From positions 186,001-250,000 of the forward strand of contig NZ_BBMA01000005.1 in NCBI RefSeq assembly GCF_000971215.1: 64,000 nt of DNA, in the 5' to 3' direction. Below the pieces are notes generated by a model, which saw only the letters and a list, made by a program, of their open reading frames with translations, was not told the DNA's origin and did not search any database. Both the position numbers and the translations under genes were made by a program. Below are positions 42,795 through 50,973 of this stretch, one piece after another (the stretch's first letter is position 1; every line of letters begins with the position of its first letter). The stretch is from Demequina silvatica (GTDB taxonomy: Bacteria > Actinomycetota > Actinomycetes > Actinomycetales > Demequinaceae).

Positions 42795-43807
42795 CCCGCG
42801 GGGACAAAGGCGGATGGTCCCCTTTCCTCCCAGGCCCGTGCCGCCGCCGCTCCGGCCTGCTCGAGCCACCGCGACGGATCCTTCATCGCCGCCTCGCGCG
42901 AGCCCGCGAGCGCGGTCAGCGACGCCGACCACACGCCCGGATCCTCCGCGACCTCGCCCGCGATCACTGCCACGCGCGGGAAGAACGCGAGCGCGTGGCC
43001 GGTCACCTTGCCCATCCGGGACTGCGCGTCGAAGCGGCCCTCGCCGGTGATCACCAGGTCCGCGTCGCGACCCGCCTCCGCGAGCCCGGTGAGGCGCGCC
43101 ACCTCGGGCGCCCCCTCCACGAGGGTCGCTCCCCACGCGAGCAGCGCGTACCCCACGCCGCCCGCGGCACCCGCGCCAGGGACCGTCGGATCCGCGCCCA
43201 GGCGCGCCGCTACCGTCTCGAGCCGCGCCTCGAGCGCGATCACCTCGAGGGGCGAGGCGCCCTTCTGCGGCCCGAACACCGCCGCGGCACCGGACGGGCC
43301 CAGCAGCGGGGCGCGCACGTCGCACAGCACCGTGACCCCGCCCGCGGGCGGCCGCCGATCACCCAGCGCCTCGAGCACGGGCATGCCGCCGTCGGTGGAC
43401 GCCGACCCTCCGAGCGCCACCACCAGACGCGTCGCGCCCGCGTCGAGCGCGCGGGCCATCACCTCGCCCAGTCCGCGCGAGGTCGCGCGCAGGGCGTCCG
43501 GGGCCGGCATGAGGTGCAGCCCGGCGACCACCGCGAGCTCGCACAGCGCGGTCCCGTCGCCCAGGTCGAGCCACACGCCGGCCACGGGGTCGCCCGCGGG
43601 CCCCGTCACCGTGCCCGCGCTGCGCAGCTCCGCCCCGTCCACGGCCGCGAGCACCCCGGGGAGCGTCCCCTCGCCGCCGTCTGCCTGGGGGATCTCGACC
43701 AGCTCGTCGTCCGGGCGCACGCTCCGCCACCCTCGCGCGATGTCCCGCGCCACGCGCTCCGCCGGCCACGTGCCCTTGAACGTGTCGGGCGCGACCACCA
43801 CGCGCAT
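42791..43807 (-). CDS. glxK: Glycerate kinase (GlxK/GarK family)
   Basis: Phosphorylates D-glycerate to 2- or 3-phosphoglycerate. 338 aa, usual fold: VVVAPDTFKGTWPAERVARDIARGW at the N-terminus, PQADGGEGTLPGVL near 40, LGGSASTDGGMPVLEALG near 118, FGPQKGAS near 168, GAAGGVGYALLAWGA near 213 and TGEGRFDAQSRMGKVTGH near 255. ATG shares one base with the upstream oxidoreductase stop; 45 bases precede the GH43 start, so all may be one operon. Confidence 0.92.
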   Translation of the reverse strand: MRVVVAPDTFKGTWPAERVARDIARGWRSVRPDDELVEIPQADGGEGTLPGVLAAVDGAELRSAGTVTGPAGDPVAGVWLDLGDGTALCELAVVAGLHLMPAPDALRATSRGLGEVMARALDAGATRLVVALGGSASTDGGMPVLEALGDRRPPAGGVTVLCDVRAPLLGPSGAAAVFGPQKGASPLEVIALEARLETVAARLGADPTVPGAGAAGGVGYALLAWGATLVEGAPEVARLTGLAEAGRDADLVITGEGRFDAQSRMGKVTGHALAFFPRVAVIAGEVAEDPGVWSASLTALAGSREAAMKDPSRWLEQAGAAAARAWEERGPSAFVPAG

Positions 43808-44472
43808 CAGGCCTCCCCGCGCGCCCGCGCGACCACGCGGCCGCGCTGCGAGCGCGGGAACCGGTCGAGCATCTCCCGCAGCTCCGCGGCCGTCGCGTCG
43901 GACCCGAAGATCTCGGTCGGCGGCTCGAACGCCACCCCCGCCGCGAGCGGCCCCGCGTCCACGGGATCGAAGCCCAGCGCGTCCACCAGGGCGGCGACCG
44001 CGGCCCGGTCCCGCGCATCGTCGCCCGCGATCGCGAGACCGCGGCGGTCGGGGTCGCCCGCCGGCCGCCCCAGGTTCTCGAGCTCCCAGACGCTCGCGTG
44101 CCCGAGCGCCTTGACCACCCGCGCGCCGTCGAGGAACGCGGCCACGGTCTCCGAGGTGGACGTGGTCGGGTCGTCGAGGTCGGGGCGCGCGCCGTCGAGC
44201 TCCCACCAGTAGTTCATCGCGTCGACCACCAGCCGCCCGCGCAGCAGGTCGCGCGGCAGCGTCCGGTAGCGGCCGAGCGGGATCGCGAGGAGGACCACGT
44301 CGGCGGCGCAGGCCGCCGACGGATCGTCGGTGGACGATGCGGCGGTCACCTCGAGCCCCGCGGCGCGGCACAGGCGCGCGAGGACCGCGCCCACCCGGCC
44401 GATCCCCAGGATGCCCACCGATCGAGGCGAGGTCCCCTGCTGTCCGGCGCGCGCATCGTCCACGCGTCGCAC
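43807..44472 (-). CDS. NAD(P)-binding oxidoreductase, F420-reductase-like
   Basis: About 221 aa with Rossmann motif VGILGIGRVGAVLARLCRAAGLEVTAAS near residues 23-50 and VVLLAIPLGRYRTLP; resembles NADPH-dependent F420 reductase/NADP oxidoreductase (VVDAMNYWWELDG). Pairing with glycerate kinase would also allow a hydroxypyruvate/tartronate reductase-type role. Start uncertain: GTG 44472, 44463 or 44406 (directly before the Rossmann strand). Two inverted GGACGATGC copies flank its 5' part (44332 and 44453). Confidence 0.72.
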   Translation of the reverse strand: MRRVDDARAGQQGTSPRSVGILGIGRVGAVLARLCRAAGLEVTAASSTDDPSAACAADVVLLAIPLGRYRTLPRDLLRGRLVVDAMNYWWELDGARPDLDDPTTSTSETVAAFLDGARVVKALGHASVWELENLGRPAGDPDRRGLAIAGDDARDRAAVAALVDALGFDPVDAGPLAAGVAFEPPTEIFGSDATAAELREMLDRFPRSQRGRVVARARGEA

Positions 44473-44481
44473 GCTACCGCG

Positions 44482-45417
44482 TCAGAGCCGGCACACCTCG
44501 ATCACGCCGTACACCCCGTCCTCCGCGACGAACACGGAGGCGTCCTCGACCGGGAGCCCCGCCGCCTCGAGGAGCGGCGCGATCTGGTCGACACGGAGCG
44601 TGGGGCCCACCGGCCAGCCGATCTCCGCGCAGCACTCGCAGGACGGCCGGTCGGCCAGCATGACGGAGAACACGAGCGACCCTCCCGGGCGTACCAGGGA
44701 GAACGCCTTCGCGAGCGCGTCCGGGGCGTGGTCGATGTCGAGACCGGCGAGCATGCCAAGCCCCTCCACCAGGTCCTGCGACTCCGGCGCCACCAGGCCC
44801 GCGAGGTCCGCGAACGGGTCCTCCGCAGCGACGAACGTGTGGGCCGCCGGGTCGATGCCGTGCTCGAGCACCACCCGTCGGCTCACGTCGAGCGAGTCGG
44901 CGCACGTGTCGATGACGGTGGTCGCGAGGTCGACGTCCGCGTCGCTCGCCGCGACCATCGCGCCCGCCATCGGGTACGCGGGGCCGCAGGTGAGCGAGGC
45001 CCAGCGGACCGTGCGGCCCACGTCTACCGCGGCCCGCACGGCGAGCCACTGGAGCACGCGGGCCCGGGCCCGGAGCGCACGCGCGTCGATCGCGACGGTG
45101 AGGTAGTGGCGGGTGGGCGCGTCGAGCGCCGCGCCGGTGAACAGCTCGGGCTCGGCGGCGCTGGACAGGCGCGGCTCCCCCGGCACGTAGACGTTGGGCA
45201 GCGCGGCCGGCGTGCCCAGCCGGGCCCGCCACTCCGCGAACGCGGGGGACGAGACCGGCGAAGGATGCTCGGCGGGACTCGGCGGCGGCGAGTCGTCAGA
45301 CTCGTCCCCGACAGCGAGCCGCAGAACCCTCAGCCCCGACGGATCGAGCGCGGCCCCAACTACCCGCACGTCGCGCGCGATGAAGCGACGAGCGGCCCCC
45401 TCAGCCGTGTGCACCAT
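44482..45417 (-). CDS. Methyltransferase-like protein with degenerate SAM motif
   Basis: 311 aa. The middle region has the layout of a class I methyltransferase (VGRTVRWASLTCGPAYPMAGAMVAAS near 128-153; later LGMLAGLDIDHAPDALAKAFSLVRPGGSLVFSVM near 230), but the glycine-rich SAM loop (usually GCGxG) is GPAYPMAG. A cysteine cluster SCECCAEIGW lies near 269. Function unknown. ATG 45417 is preferred over 45480 because GGAGG sits 5 bases before it. Divergent from the DHA2 exporter. Confidence 0.65.
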   Translation of the reverse strand: MVHTAEGAARRFIARDVRVVGAALDPSGLRVLRLAVGDESDDSPPPSPAEHPSPVSSPAFAEWRARLGTPAALPNVYVPGEPRLSSAAEPELFTGAALDAPTRHYLTVAIDARALRARARVLQWLAVRAAVDVGRTVRWASLTCGPAYPMAGAMVAASDADVDLATTVIDTCADSLDVSRRVVLEHGIDPAAHTFVAAEDPFADLAGLVAPESQDLVEGLGMLAGLDIDHAPDALAKAFSLVRPGGSLVFSVMLADRPSCECCAEIGWPVGPTLRVDQIAPLLEAAGLPVEDASVFVAEDGVYGVIEVCRL

Positions 45418-45490
45418 CAGAACCTCCGCATCCTCCGCCGGCCGGCGGTCCCCCCAGGACGCTTCGTCGGCGGGGTGCACCGCCGACTTG

Positions 45491-45507
45491 GCATACCGAT
45501 GTTATGC
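45491..45507. promoter_or_regulatory. Inverted repeat GCATA-N7-TATGC in divergent promoter region
   Basis: GCATA (45491-45495) and TATGC (45503-45507) lie in the 203-base gap between the methyltransferase-like gene and the DHA2 exporter. AT-rich for this genome; could be an operator or contain the -10 for either gene. No regulator gene is adjacent. Confidence 0.4.
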
Positions 45508-45620
45508 ACGGTCGTGGATGCCTGGCAATGCCTCACTTTTCGCGCGACACCGCCGCGGGTCGGAAGCCGTCAGAACTGGGGGCTGACGCGATGTCGGACC
45601 CACGGCGCACAATGGAGCCC

Positions 45621-47129
45621 ATGACCGACGACCTCGTGACCCGGGGCGACGCGCGGCCCACGCCCGTCCCCACCCCCTCGCCGACCTCACCGCTCGACCC
45701 CGAGACCGCGCGCCGCAACAACGTGGTGATCTGGGTGCTGATCGTCGGCGCGTTCGTGGTGATCCTCAACGAGACGGTCATGGGCGTCGCACTGCCGCAC
45801 CTCATGGAGGACCTGAACATCAGCGCGGTCGCGGCGCAGTGGCTCACCACCGCGTTCCTGCTCACCATGTCGGTGGTGATCCCCACCACGGGGTTCATGC
45901 TGCAGCGGTTCCGCACGCGGCCCATCTTCATCGCGGCGATGGCACTGTTCACGGCCGGCACGCTCATCGCGGCGCTCGCGCCGGGCTTCGAGGTGCTCCT
46001 GGTGGGCCGCGTGGTGCAGGCGGGCGGCACGGCGATCATGCTGCCGCTGCTCATGACCACGGTGATGCAGCTCGAGCCACCCGCGACGCGCGGACGCCGC
46101 ATGGGTTCCATCTCCGTCGTGATCGCGGTCGCCCCCGCGATCGGGCCCACCATCTCGGGGCTGATCCTCAGCACCTTCTCGTGGCGGTTCATGTTCGTGT
46201 TCGTGCTGCCCATCGCGATCGCGGTGCTGGCGCTCGGCTGGGCGCTCATGAAGGACGTCACCGAGACGCGCGACGCGCCCATGGACGCGCTGTCGATCGT
46301 GCTGTCGGCGCTCGGGTTCGGCGGGATCGTGTTCGGGCTCAGCCGCATCGGGGAGGCCAGCGGCGGGGACGTCCCGCTCTCGACGGTGGCGTCGCTCGCG
46401 GGCGGAGCGACCGCCCTCGGGCTCTTCGTGTGGCGGCAGCTGGTGCTGCAGCGCGTGGACGACGCCCTCCTGGACCTGCGCACCTTCCGCTCGCGGACGT
46501 TCTCCGTGTCGATCGTGATGTTCGTCATCATGATGATGTCGCTGTTCGGGATGATCATCCTGCTGCCCATCTTCATGCAGGACGTCCTGGGTCTCACGGT
46601 GCTGCAGAGCGGGCTGCTGCTCCTGCCCGGAGGCATCCTCATGGGCGTGTGCGCGCGCCCCGTCGGGCACGCCGTGGACCGGTTCGGGCCTCGACCCCTG
46701 CTGATCCCGGGCGCCGCGATCGTGGCCGGGGTGCTGTGGACGCTCGCGGTGGTGCTCAGCCCCACCACGCCATGGCAGCTGCTGCTGGCGTGCCACGTGG
46801 CGCTGAGCGCGGGCCTGGCGCTCATGTTCACGCCGCTGTTCACGGCGAGCCTGGGCGCGCTTCCCCGCCACCTGTACTCGCACGGCTCCGCGACGGTCTC
46901 GACCATCCAGCAGGTCGCCGCCGCCGCGGGCACCGCCCTGTTCGTGTCGACCATGGCGGCCGTCGCGGCGGACCAGATGGCGGGCGGCGCCGAGGAGGTC
47001 TCCGCGGTCGCGACCGGCATCCGCACCGCCTACCTCATCGCGGCGGCGCTGGCGAGCACGTCGATCATCGCGGCGTTCTTCATCGAGCGGCCCATCGACG
47101 CCCCCGAGCCGGGCCACGCGATGCACTGA
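45621..47129 (+). CDS. DHA2-family (14-TMS) MFS exporter
   Basis: 502 aa. Proline-rich N-terminal tail (to about 25), then 14 predicted helices. Motifs: NETVMGVALPHLMEDLNIS (residues 48-66; DHA family D1-like), WLTTAFLLTMSVVIPTTGFMLQRFRTR, GRVVQAGGTAIMLPLLMTTV (motif C-like region) and APAIGPTISGLIL. EmrB/QacA-type multidrug or antibiotic exporter; substrate unknown. ATG 45621 preferred (GGAG upstream); in-frame ATG 45612 and earlier codons are possible. Confidence 0.88.
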   Translation: MTDDLVTRGDARPTPVPTPSPTSPLDPETARRNNVVIWVLIVGAFVVILNETVMGVALPHLMEDLNISAVAAQWLTTAFLLTMSVVIPTTGFMLQRFRTRPIFIAAMALFTAGTLIAALAPGFEVLLVGRVVQAGGTAIMLPLLMTTVMQLEPPATRGRRMGSISVVIAVAPAIGPTISGLILSTFSWRFMFVFVLPIAIAVLALGWALMKDVTETRDAPMDALSIVLSALGFGGIVFGLSRIGEASGGDVPLSTVASLAGGATALGLFVWRQLVLQRVDDALLDLRTFRSRTFSVSIVMFVIMMMSLFGMIILLPIFMQDVLGLTVLQSGLLLLPGGILMGVCARPVGHAVDRFGPRPLLIPGAAIVAGVLWTLAVVLSPTTPWQLLLACHVALSAGLALMFTPLFTASLGALPRHLYSHGSATVSTIQQVAAAAGTALFVSTMAAVAADQMAGGAEEVSAVATGIRTAYLIAAALASTSIIAAFFIERPIDAPEPGHAMH

Positions 47130-47177
47130 GCGCATCCCGGCCGCGGCCCCGGCACGCCCCGGCCCGCGCGCGCCATG

Positions 47178-47234
47178 GGGAACTCAGCGACGGTCTCGCG
47201 AGATCCTCGCGCGCTGCAGGGAACTCAGCGACGG
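47178..47234. repeat. Direct repeat of GGGAACTCAGCGACGG
   Basis: The 16-mer occurs at 47178-47193 and 47219-47234, 41 bases apart, in the gap between the DHA2 stop and the Nudix stop (convergent genes). Between them lies TCTCGCGAGA, a perfect 10-bp palindrome. Role unknown; may be part of a bidirectional terminator or a small mobile remnant. Confidence 0.75.
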
Positions 47235-47244
47235 CCAGACGGCG

Positions 47245-47733
47245 TCAGCCCGCGAACGCGGTCACCTCGCCGGCGCCGAGCGCACGCCCCACCCGCCCGG
47301 TCATCTCCGCACTCAGGGGCGGGAGCGCATCCTCGTCGAACCAGCGCGCCTCGAGATTCTCGCCGTCCGCGGCGAACGGCTCGCCGCTCACCCAGCGGAA
47401 CACGAACGTCAGGTCGAGGAACTGCACCCGGTCCCCGTTGGGATAGACGGCGGGATCCTGCACGTGCAGCCAGGCGAGCGTCTCCGGCTCGGCCGTCACG
47501 CCCGTCTCCTCGAGCAGTTCACGCCGCGCAGCGACCGCCGGCTCCTCGCCGGGATCGATGATCCCACCCACCGGCGCCCACGTGAGGAAGTCCGCGCGGT
47601 GAGCCAGCAGCACCTCGCGCACGCCAGGGCGCGCCGCGGACGGCCGCACCACCACGGCGGTCGCGCTCATCAGCCACAGCGGGTCGTGACCCACCTTGGC
47701 CCGCAGCGCGAGGATGAAGTCGGGCGTCGCCAT
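47245..47733 (-). CDS. Nudix hydrolase
   Basis: 162 aa. Nudix box near residues 55-77: GGIIDPGEEPAVAARRELLEETGV, matching GX5EX7REUXEEXGU. Hydrolyses a nucleoside-diphosphate-linked compound, identity unknown. Its sister gene 83 bases upstream has the same length and order of motifs, a tandem duplication. Confidence 0.9.
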   Translation of the reverse strand: MATPDFILALRAKVGHDPLWLMSATAVVVRPSAARPGVREVLLAHRADFLTWAPVGGIIDPGEEPAVAARRELLEETGVTAEPETLAWLHVQDPAVYPNGDRVQFLDLTFVFRWVSGEPFAADGENLEARWFDEDALPPLSAEMTGRVGRALGAGEVTAFAG

Positions 47734-47816
47734 GCGGCCACGCTACCCCGCGCTCCACGGCCGCGACCAGGGCGGATGCGCCCGCCCCACCCCGCGCGTT
47801 CAGCCGCAGGCAGGGT

Positions 47817-48305
47817 TCAGGAGAACCAGCGGCACACGTCGCCGTCGACCAGGCACGCGTCGATGCGCGCGGCCATCTCGGCGGGCATCTCGGGCAGCTC
47901 GTCGAGCTCGAACCACGCCGCCTCGGTGTTCTCGCCGTCCGCCGGGAACGGCTCGCCGCTGACGTAGCGGCAGCGGAACGTCAGGTCGAGGTACTGGGCG
48001 CGGTCCCCGTTCGCGTACTCCATCTCGGGCAGCGCGTGGACCCACATGAGCGCCTCGACCTCGGCCACCACGTCGGCCTCCTCGAGGCATTCGCGCACCG
48101 CCGCCGTCGCGGGCTCCTCGCCCGGGTCGACGATCCCGGTCACGGGAGTCCACCAGCCGTTGTCGGCGCGCTTGACCAGCAGCACCTGGCGCGATCCCTC
48201 GCGGTCGGGCGACGGGCGGAGCACCACGGCCGTCGCGGCGGGCAGCCACAGGAGGTCGGTGCCGATCTTGGAACGCAGGTCGAGGATGAACTCCGGGATC
48301 GCCAT
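47817..48305 (-). CDS. Nudix hydrolase (tandem paralog, altered box end)
   Basis: 162 aa, paralog of 47245-47733 (shared IPEFILDLRSKIG / TPDFILALRAKVG start, PNGDR/ANGDRAQYLDLTF, SGEPFPADGENTEAAWF). The Nudix box GIVDPGEEPATAAVRECLEEADV keeps the catalytic glutamates but ends Ala-Asp instead of x-Gly, which may mark a changed activity. Confidence 0.88.
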   Translation of the reverse strand: MAIPEFILDLRSKIGTDLLWLPAATAVVLRPSPDREGSRQVLLVKRADNGWWTPVTGIVDPGEEPATAAVRECLEEADVVAEVEALMWVHALPEMEYANGDRAQYLDLTFRCRYVSGEPFPADGENTEAAWFELDELPEMPAEMAARIDACLVDGDVCRWFS

Positions 48306-48363
48306 GCGGCCACGCTACCGTGCGCCGCACACGACGCCCGCAGCCGTCACCCGACGAGCAGCG

Positions 48364-49122
48364 TCACCCGACCGGCGCCTCGATGGTGGTCCACGCCGGA
48401 TGCTTGGGCACGCGGCCGTCGCCCGACGAGCGCCCCGTGAGCCGCCGCCCGATCCACGGCAGCACGTAACGCCCCACGTAGGCCGCCTCCTCGATAACCC
48501 CCGGGCGACCCGGATCCCCCGCGGGCGCGACCGGCAGGTCCGTCTCGACGCCCATCGCGGCGAGCACGCGCGCCGCGACGCGCGAGTGGCCCAGCGGGTT
48601 GAGGTGGAGCCGGTCCGTGTCCCAGTAGGCGGCGCGGCGCATCTCGGCATCGCGGTAGTTGTCGACGAACGTCACGTGGTCGTGCGCGGCCTCGAGCCCC
48701 TCGACTATCGCCATGAGCTCGTCTGCCCGCTCCGAGAACGTCCGCCCGCGCGGGAGGCGCTCGGTCGGGTCGGGCCCCGACAGCACCACGAGCGACACGC
48801 CCGCCTCTCCCGTGAGGTCCACCACCCGCTGCATCAGCGCGGAGATGCGCGCCGCGTCCCAGCCCGGCCGCATCATGTCGTTGCCCGAGCCGTTGAACGT
48901 CATGACGTCCGGCCGCGGGTCCAGCGCGAGCGCCGCGTCGCACTGCACCGTCGCGATCGGCTCGATGAGCCGCCCGCGGATCGCGAGGTTCGCGTACTCG
49001 ACGGAACCGTGCGCGGACGCGAGCCCGATCGCCACCAGGTCCGCCCAGCCGCGCACCCCTCCGCCCGGCTGCGGATCCCCCACACCCTCGGTGAAGCTGT
49101 CCCCGATCGCTACGTATCTCAC
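48364..49122 (-). CDS. SGNH/GDSL hydrolase, probably leaderless
   Basis: 252 aa. VRYVAIGDSFTEGVGD (Ser near 9), NGSGNDMMRPG near 91-101 (block III Asn), DRLHLNPLGHSRVA near 183-196 (Asp/His). No signal peptide. GTG 49122 is the start by homology, yet no ribosome site precedes it; a TANNNT-like -10 (TACCGT) lies 8 bases upstream, so the mRNA is probably leaderless. The start codon lies in the loop of a strong inverted repeat (49108-49139). Confidence 0.85.
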   Translation of the reverse strand: MRYVAIGDSFTEGVGDPQPGGGVRGWADLVAIGLASAHGSVEYANLAIRGRLIEPIATVQCDAALALDPRPDVMTFNGSGNDMMRPGWDAARISALMQRVVDLTGEAGVSLVVLSGPDPTERLPRGRTFSERADELMAIVEGLEAAHDHVTFVDNYRDAEMRRAAYWDTDRLHLNPLGHSRVAARVLAAMGVETDLPVAPAGDPGRPGVIEEAAYVGRYVLPWIGRRLTGRSSGDGRVPKHPAWTTIEAPVG

Positions 49123-49139
49123 GAACAGATACGGTAGCG
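49108..49139 (-). promoter_or_regulatory. Inverted repeat spanning the SGNH start codon
   Basis: GTATCT-N7-AGATAC (49114-49132) is perfect and extends to CGCTAC/GTAGCG arms with a one-base bulge (49108-49139). The GTG initiation codon is in the 7-base loop. With a leaderless promoter here, the element is an operator over the transcription start, or a hairpin forming at the mRNA 5' end. Confidence 0.65.
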
Positions 49140-49150
49140 CGGCCCCGGAG

Positions 49151-49206
49151 GGGACGATGCGGCGGTCACCTCGCGCTCGTACGCGCGGCGACCACCGCAT
49201 CGTCCC
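49151..49206 (-). terminator. Hairpin from two inverted GGACGATGC repeat copies
   Basis: GGGACGATGCGGCGGTC (49151-49167) and its near-perfect complement (49190-49206): 17-bp arms with one mismatch, 22-base loop. It begins 4 bases after the stop of the KstD-like gene and ends before the SGNH promoter, so it is placed exactly as a terminator. Both arms are full copies of the dispersed repeat. Confidence 0.75.
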
Positions 49207-49209
49207 GAG

Positions 49210-50916
49210 TCAGGCGACCGTCGCCGGGGAGCCGGCCGCCGCGCCGTCCGCCGGCGCCTGCGCGCCGCGCGTCGCGGCGTGCTTGCCCGCGAGGTAGCCG
49301 AACACGAGCGCCGGGCCCAGCGTCGAGCCGGCGCCGGGGTACGTCCGCCCCGCGACGGCCGCCGAGCAGTTGCCCGCGGCGTAGAGGCCCTCGATGACGT
49401 CGCCCGAGGTGGACAGCACGCGCGCGTGCTCGTCGGTGAGAAGCCCGCCCTTGGTGCCGAGGTCGCCGAGCACGATCTTGATGGCGACGAACGGGCCCTT
49501 CGCGATCTCGCCCAGGTTGGGGTTGGGGCCGTGGGTCGGGTCGCCGTAGTAGTTGTCGTAGGCGTCCTTGCCGCGACCGAAGTCCTTGTCGACGCCGTCG
49601 CGCGCGAACGAGTTGAAGCGCTGGATGGTGGTCTTGAAGTTGGCCTTGTCGACGCCCATCCTCTCGGCGAGGCCCTCGAGGGTGTCGGCCTCGACGGCCA
49701 CGCCCTCCTCGAACATGGCCTTCTTGCTCGCGAGGAACGCGTTGTTGAGGTAGCGGCGGCGGTGGCGGACGTCGAGCACCATCCACGAGTGGTTGGTGCG
49801 CTCGAGGCCCCGCTTCTGCATGGCATGGCCGAAGTCGACGTAGCTGGTCGACTCGTTGACGTACCGGCTGCCCTCCTGGTCCACCACGATCGAGAACGGC
49901 ATCGACCGCTCCGACACGATGAACACCGGCCCGCCGTGGCTGGTCGGGGCGACGGAGGGGCCCCACCAGGCGTCGTCCATGAGCGCGACGTCGGCACCGT
50001 GGCGCATGCCGATCTCGATGGCCGAGCCGAGGTTCGCGGGGTTGCCCGACGAGTGCTCGACGTCGAGCCCCTGGTACTCCTCGCGCCACGCGGCGTTGTG
50101 GTCGAAGCCGCCGGCACCCAGGTGCACGCCGTGACGGGTGCCGATGGTGCGACGTCCCTCGGGCCCCTCGACCACGGCGCCCACCACCGCGCCGCCCTCG
50201 ACCACCAGGTCGACCAGCGGCGTGCTGAGCCGCACCTCGGTGCCCTGCTCCTCCTTGGCGATCCACATGAGCCGCGCCGCGAGCGACGCGCCCAGGCCGG
50301 TGAGGCGGCGGCCGGTGACGGCGCCGCCGAGCGTGCGGAAAACGAACCGCGCGCCGCCGATGAAGCCAGTCGGGGTCGACCAGGCGCGCGCCAGCAGGTA
50401 GGTATCGCCCGCGAACAGGGGCACGCCCGCCGGCATCGAGAACCGCGCGTGCCGGTACCAGTCGCCGAACCTCTTCGCGTTGAACGGCGCGGGCTCGACG
50501 GTGCGGCCGCCGGCGATGCCGCCGGGCAGGTCCGGGTAGTAGTCGGGGTACTTCTTCGCGGTCTGCCACACCATGCCGTGGTCCGCGAGCCAGCGGTGCA
50601 CCACGGGCGACGTGCGCACGAACGCCTTGCGGCGCTCGAGGGACGATGCGGGGCCCACCTCCTCCGGCGTGCCCACGCAGGCGTCGAGATAGGTGAGGAC
50701 CTTCTCCTCGGAGTCGTCGACGCCGATCTCCTTCATCCCCGGGTGGGTCGGCAGCCAGCAGCCGCCTCCGCTCATCCCGGTGGAGCCGCCCCACTTGTCG
50801 GATCCCTCGACCACCAGGACCTCGAGGCCCTCGTCCGCCGCCGCGATCGCCGCGGACATCGCCGCCGCACCGGTGCCGACCACCAGGAGGTCGACCTCCT
50901 CGTCCCACTCAGTCAT
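49210..50916 (-). CDS. FAD-dependent dehydrogenase, ketosteroid-dehydrogenase-like
   Basis: 568 aa FAD_binding_2/fumarate reductase-type flavoprotein close to KstD. FAD-binding DLLVVGTGAAAMSAAIAAADEGLEVLVVEGSDKWGGSTGMSGGG (residues 9-52), a mid-chain GAGGFDHNAAW, and C-terminal GLYAAGNCSAAVAGRTYPGAGSTLGPALVFGYLAGKHAA. Lacks a signal. Natural substrate may be a steroid or another enone-forming compound; no other steroid genes here. ATG 50916 follows AAGGGGAG. Controlled by two identical-arm operators upstream. Confidence 0.85.
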   Translation of the reverse strand: MTEWDEEVDLLVVGTGAAAMSAAIAAADEGLEVLVVEGSDKWGGSTGMSGGGCWLPTHPGMKEIGVDDSEEKVLTYLDACVGTPEEVGPASSLERRKAFVRTSPVVHRWLADHGMVWQTAKKYPDYYPDLPGGIAGGRTVEPAPFNAKRFGDWYRHARFSMPAGVPLFAGDTYLLARAWSTPTGFIGGARFVFRTLGGAVTGRRLTGLGASLAARLMWIAKEEQGTEVRLSTPLVDLVVEGGAVVGAVVEGPEGRRTIGTRHGVHLGAGGFDHNAAWREEYQGLDVEHSSGNPANLGSAIEIGMRHGADVALMDDAWWGPSVAPTSHGGPVFIVSERSMPFSIVVDQEGSRYVNESTSYVDFGHAMQKRGLERTNHSWMVLDVRHRRRYLNNAFLASKKAMFEEGVAVEADTLEGLAERMGVDKANFKTTIQRFNSFARDGVDKDFGRGKDAYDNYYGDPTHGPNPNLGEIAKGPFVAIKIVLGDLGTKGGLLTDEHARVLSTSGDVIEGLYAAGNCSAAVAGRTYPGAGSTLGPALVFGYLAGKHAATRGAQAPADGAAAGSPATVA

Positions 50917-50937
50917 GCCACTCCCCTTCGAGTCGGC

Positions 50938-50957
50938 ACCGGACACCGATGTCCGGT
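50938..50957 (-). promoter_or_regulatory. Operator 1 of KstD-like gene: ACCGGACA-N4-TGTCCGGT
   Basis: Perfect 8-bp inverted arms with CCGA spacer, 22-41 bases before the ATG. Second copy at 50974. Typical TetR-family geometry; regulator not visible in the window. Confidence 0.75.
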
Positions 50958-50973
50958 TGCTCCAGCCGACTCT

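Noticed and set aside
39612..43325. A 1237-codon open frame joining the two GH43 genes and beyond
   Set aside because: Upstream of 40865 it is the wrong frame of the 627-aa GH43 gene; the ATGA overlap at 40862 defines two genes. No frameshift is needed.
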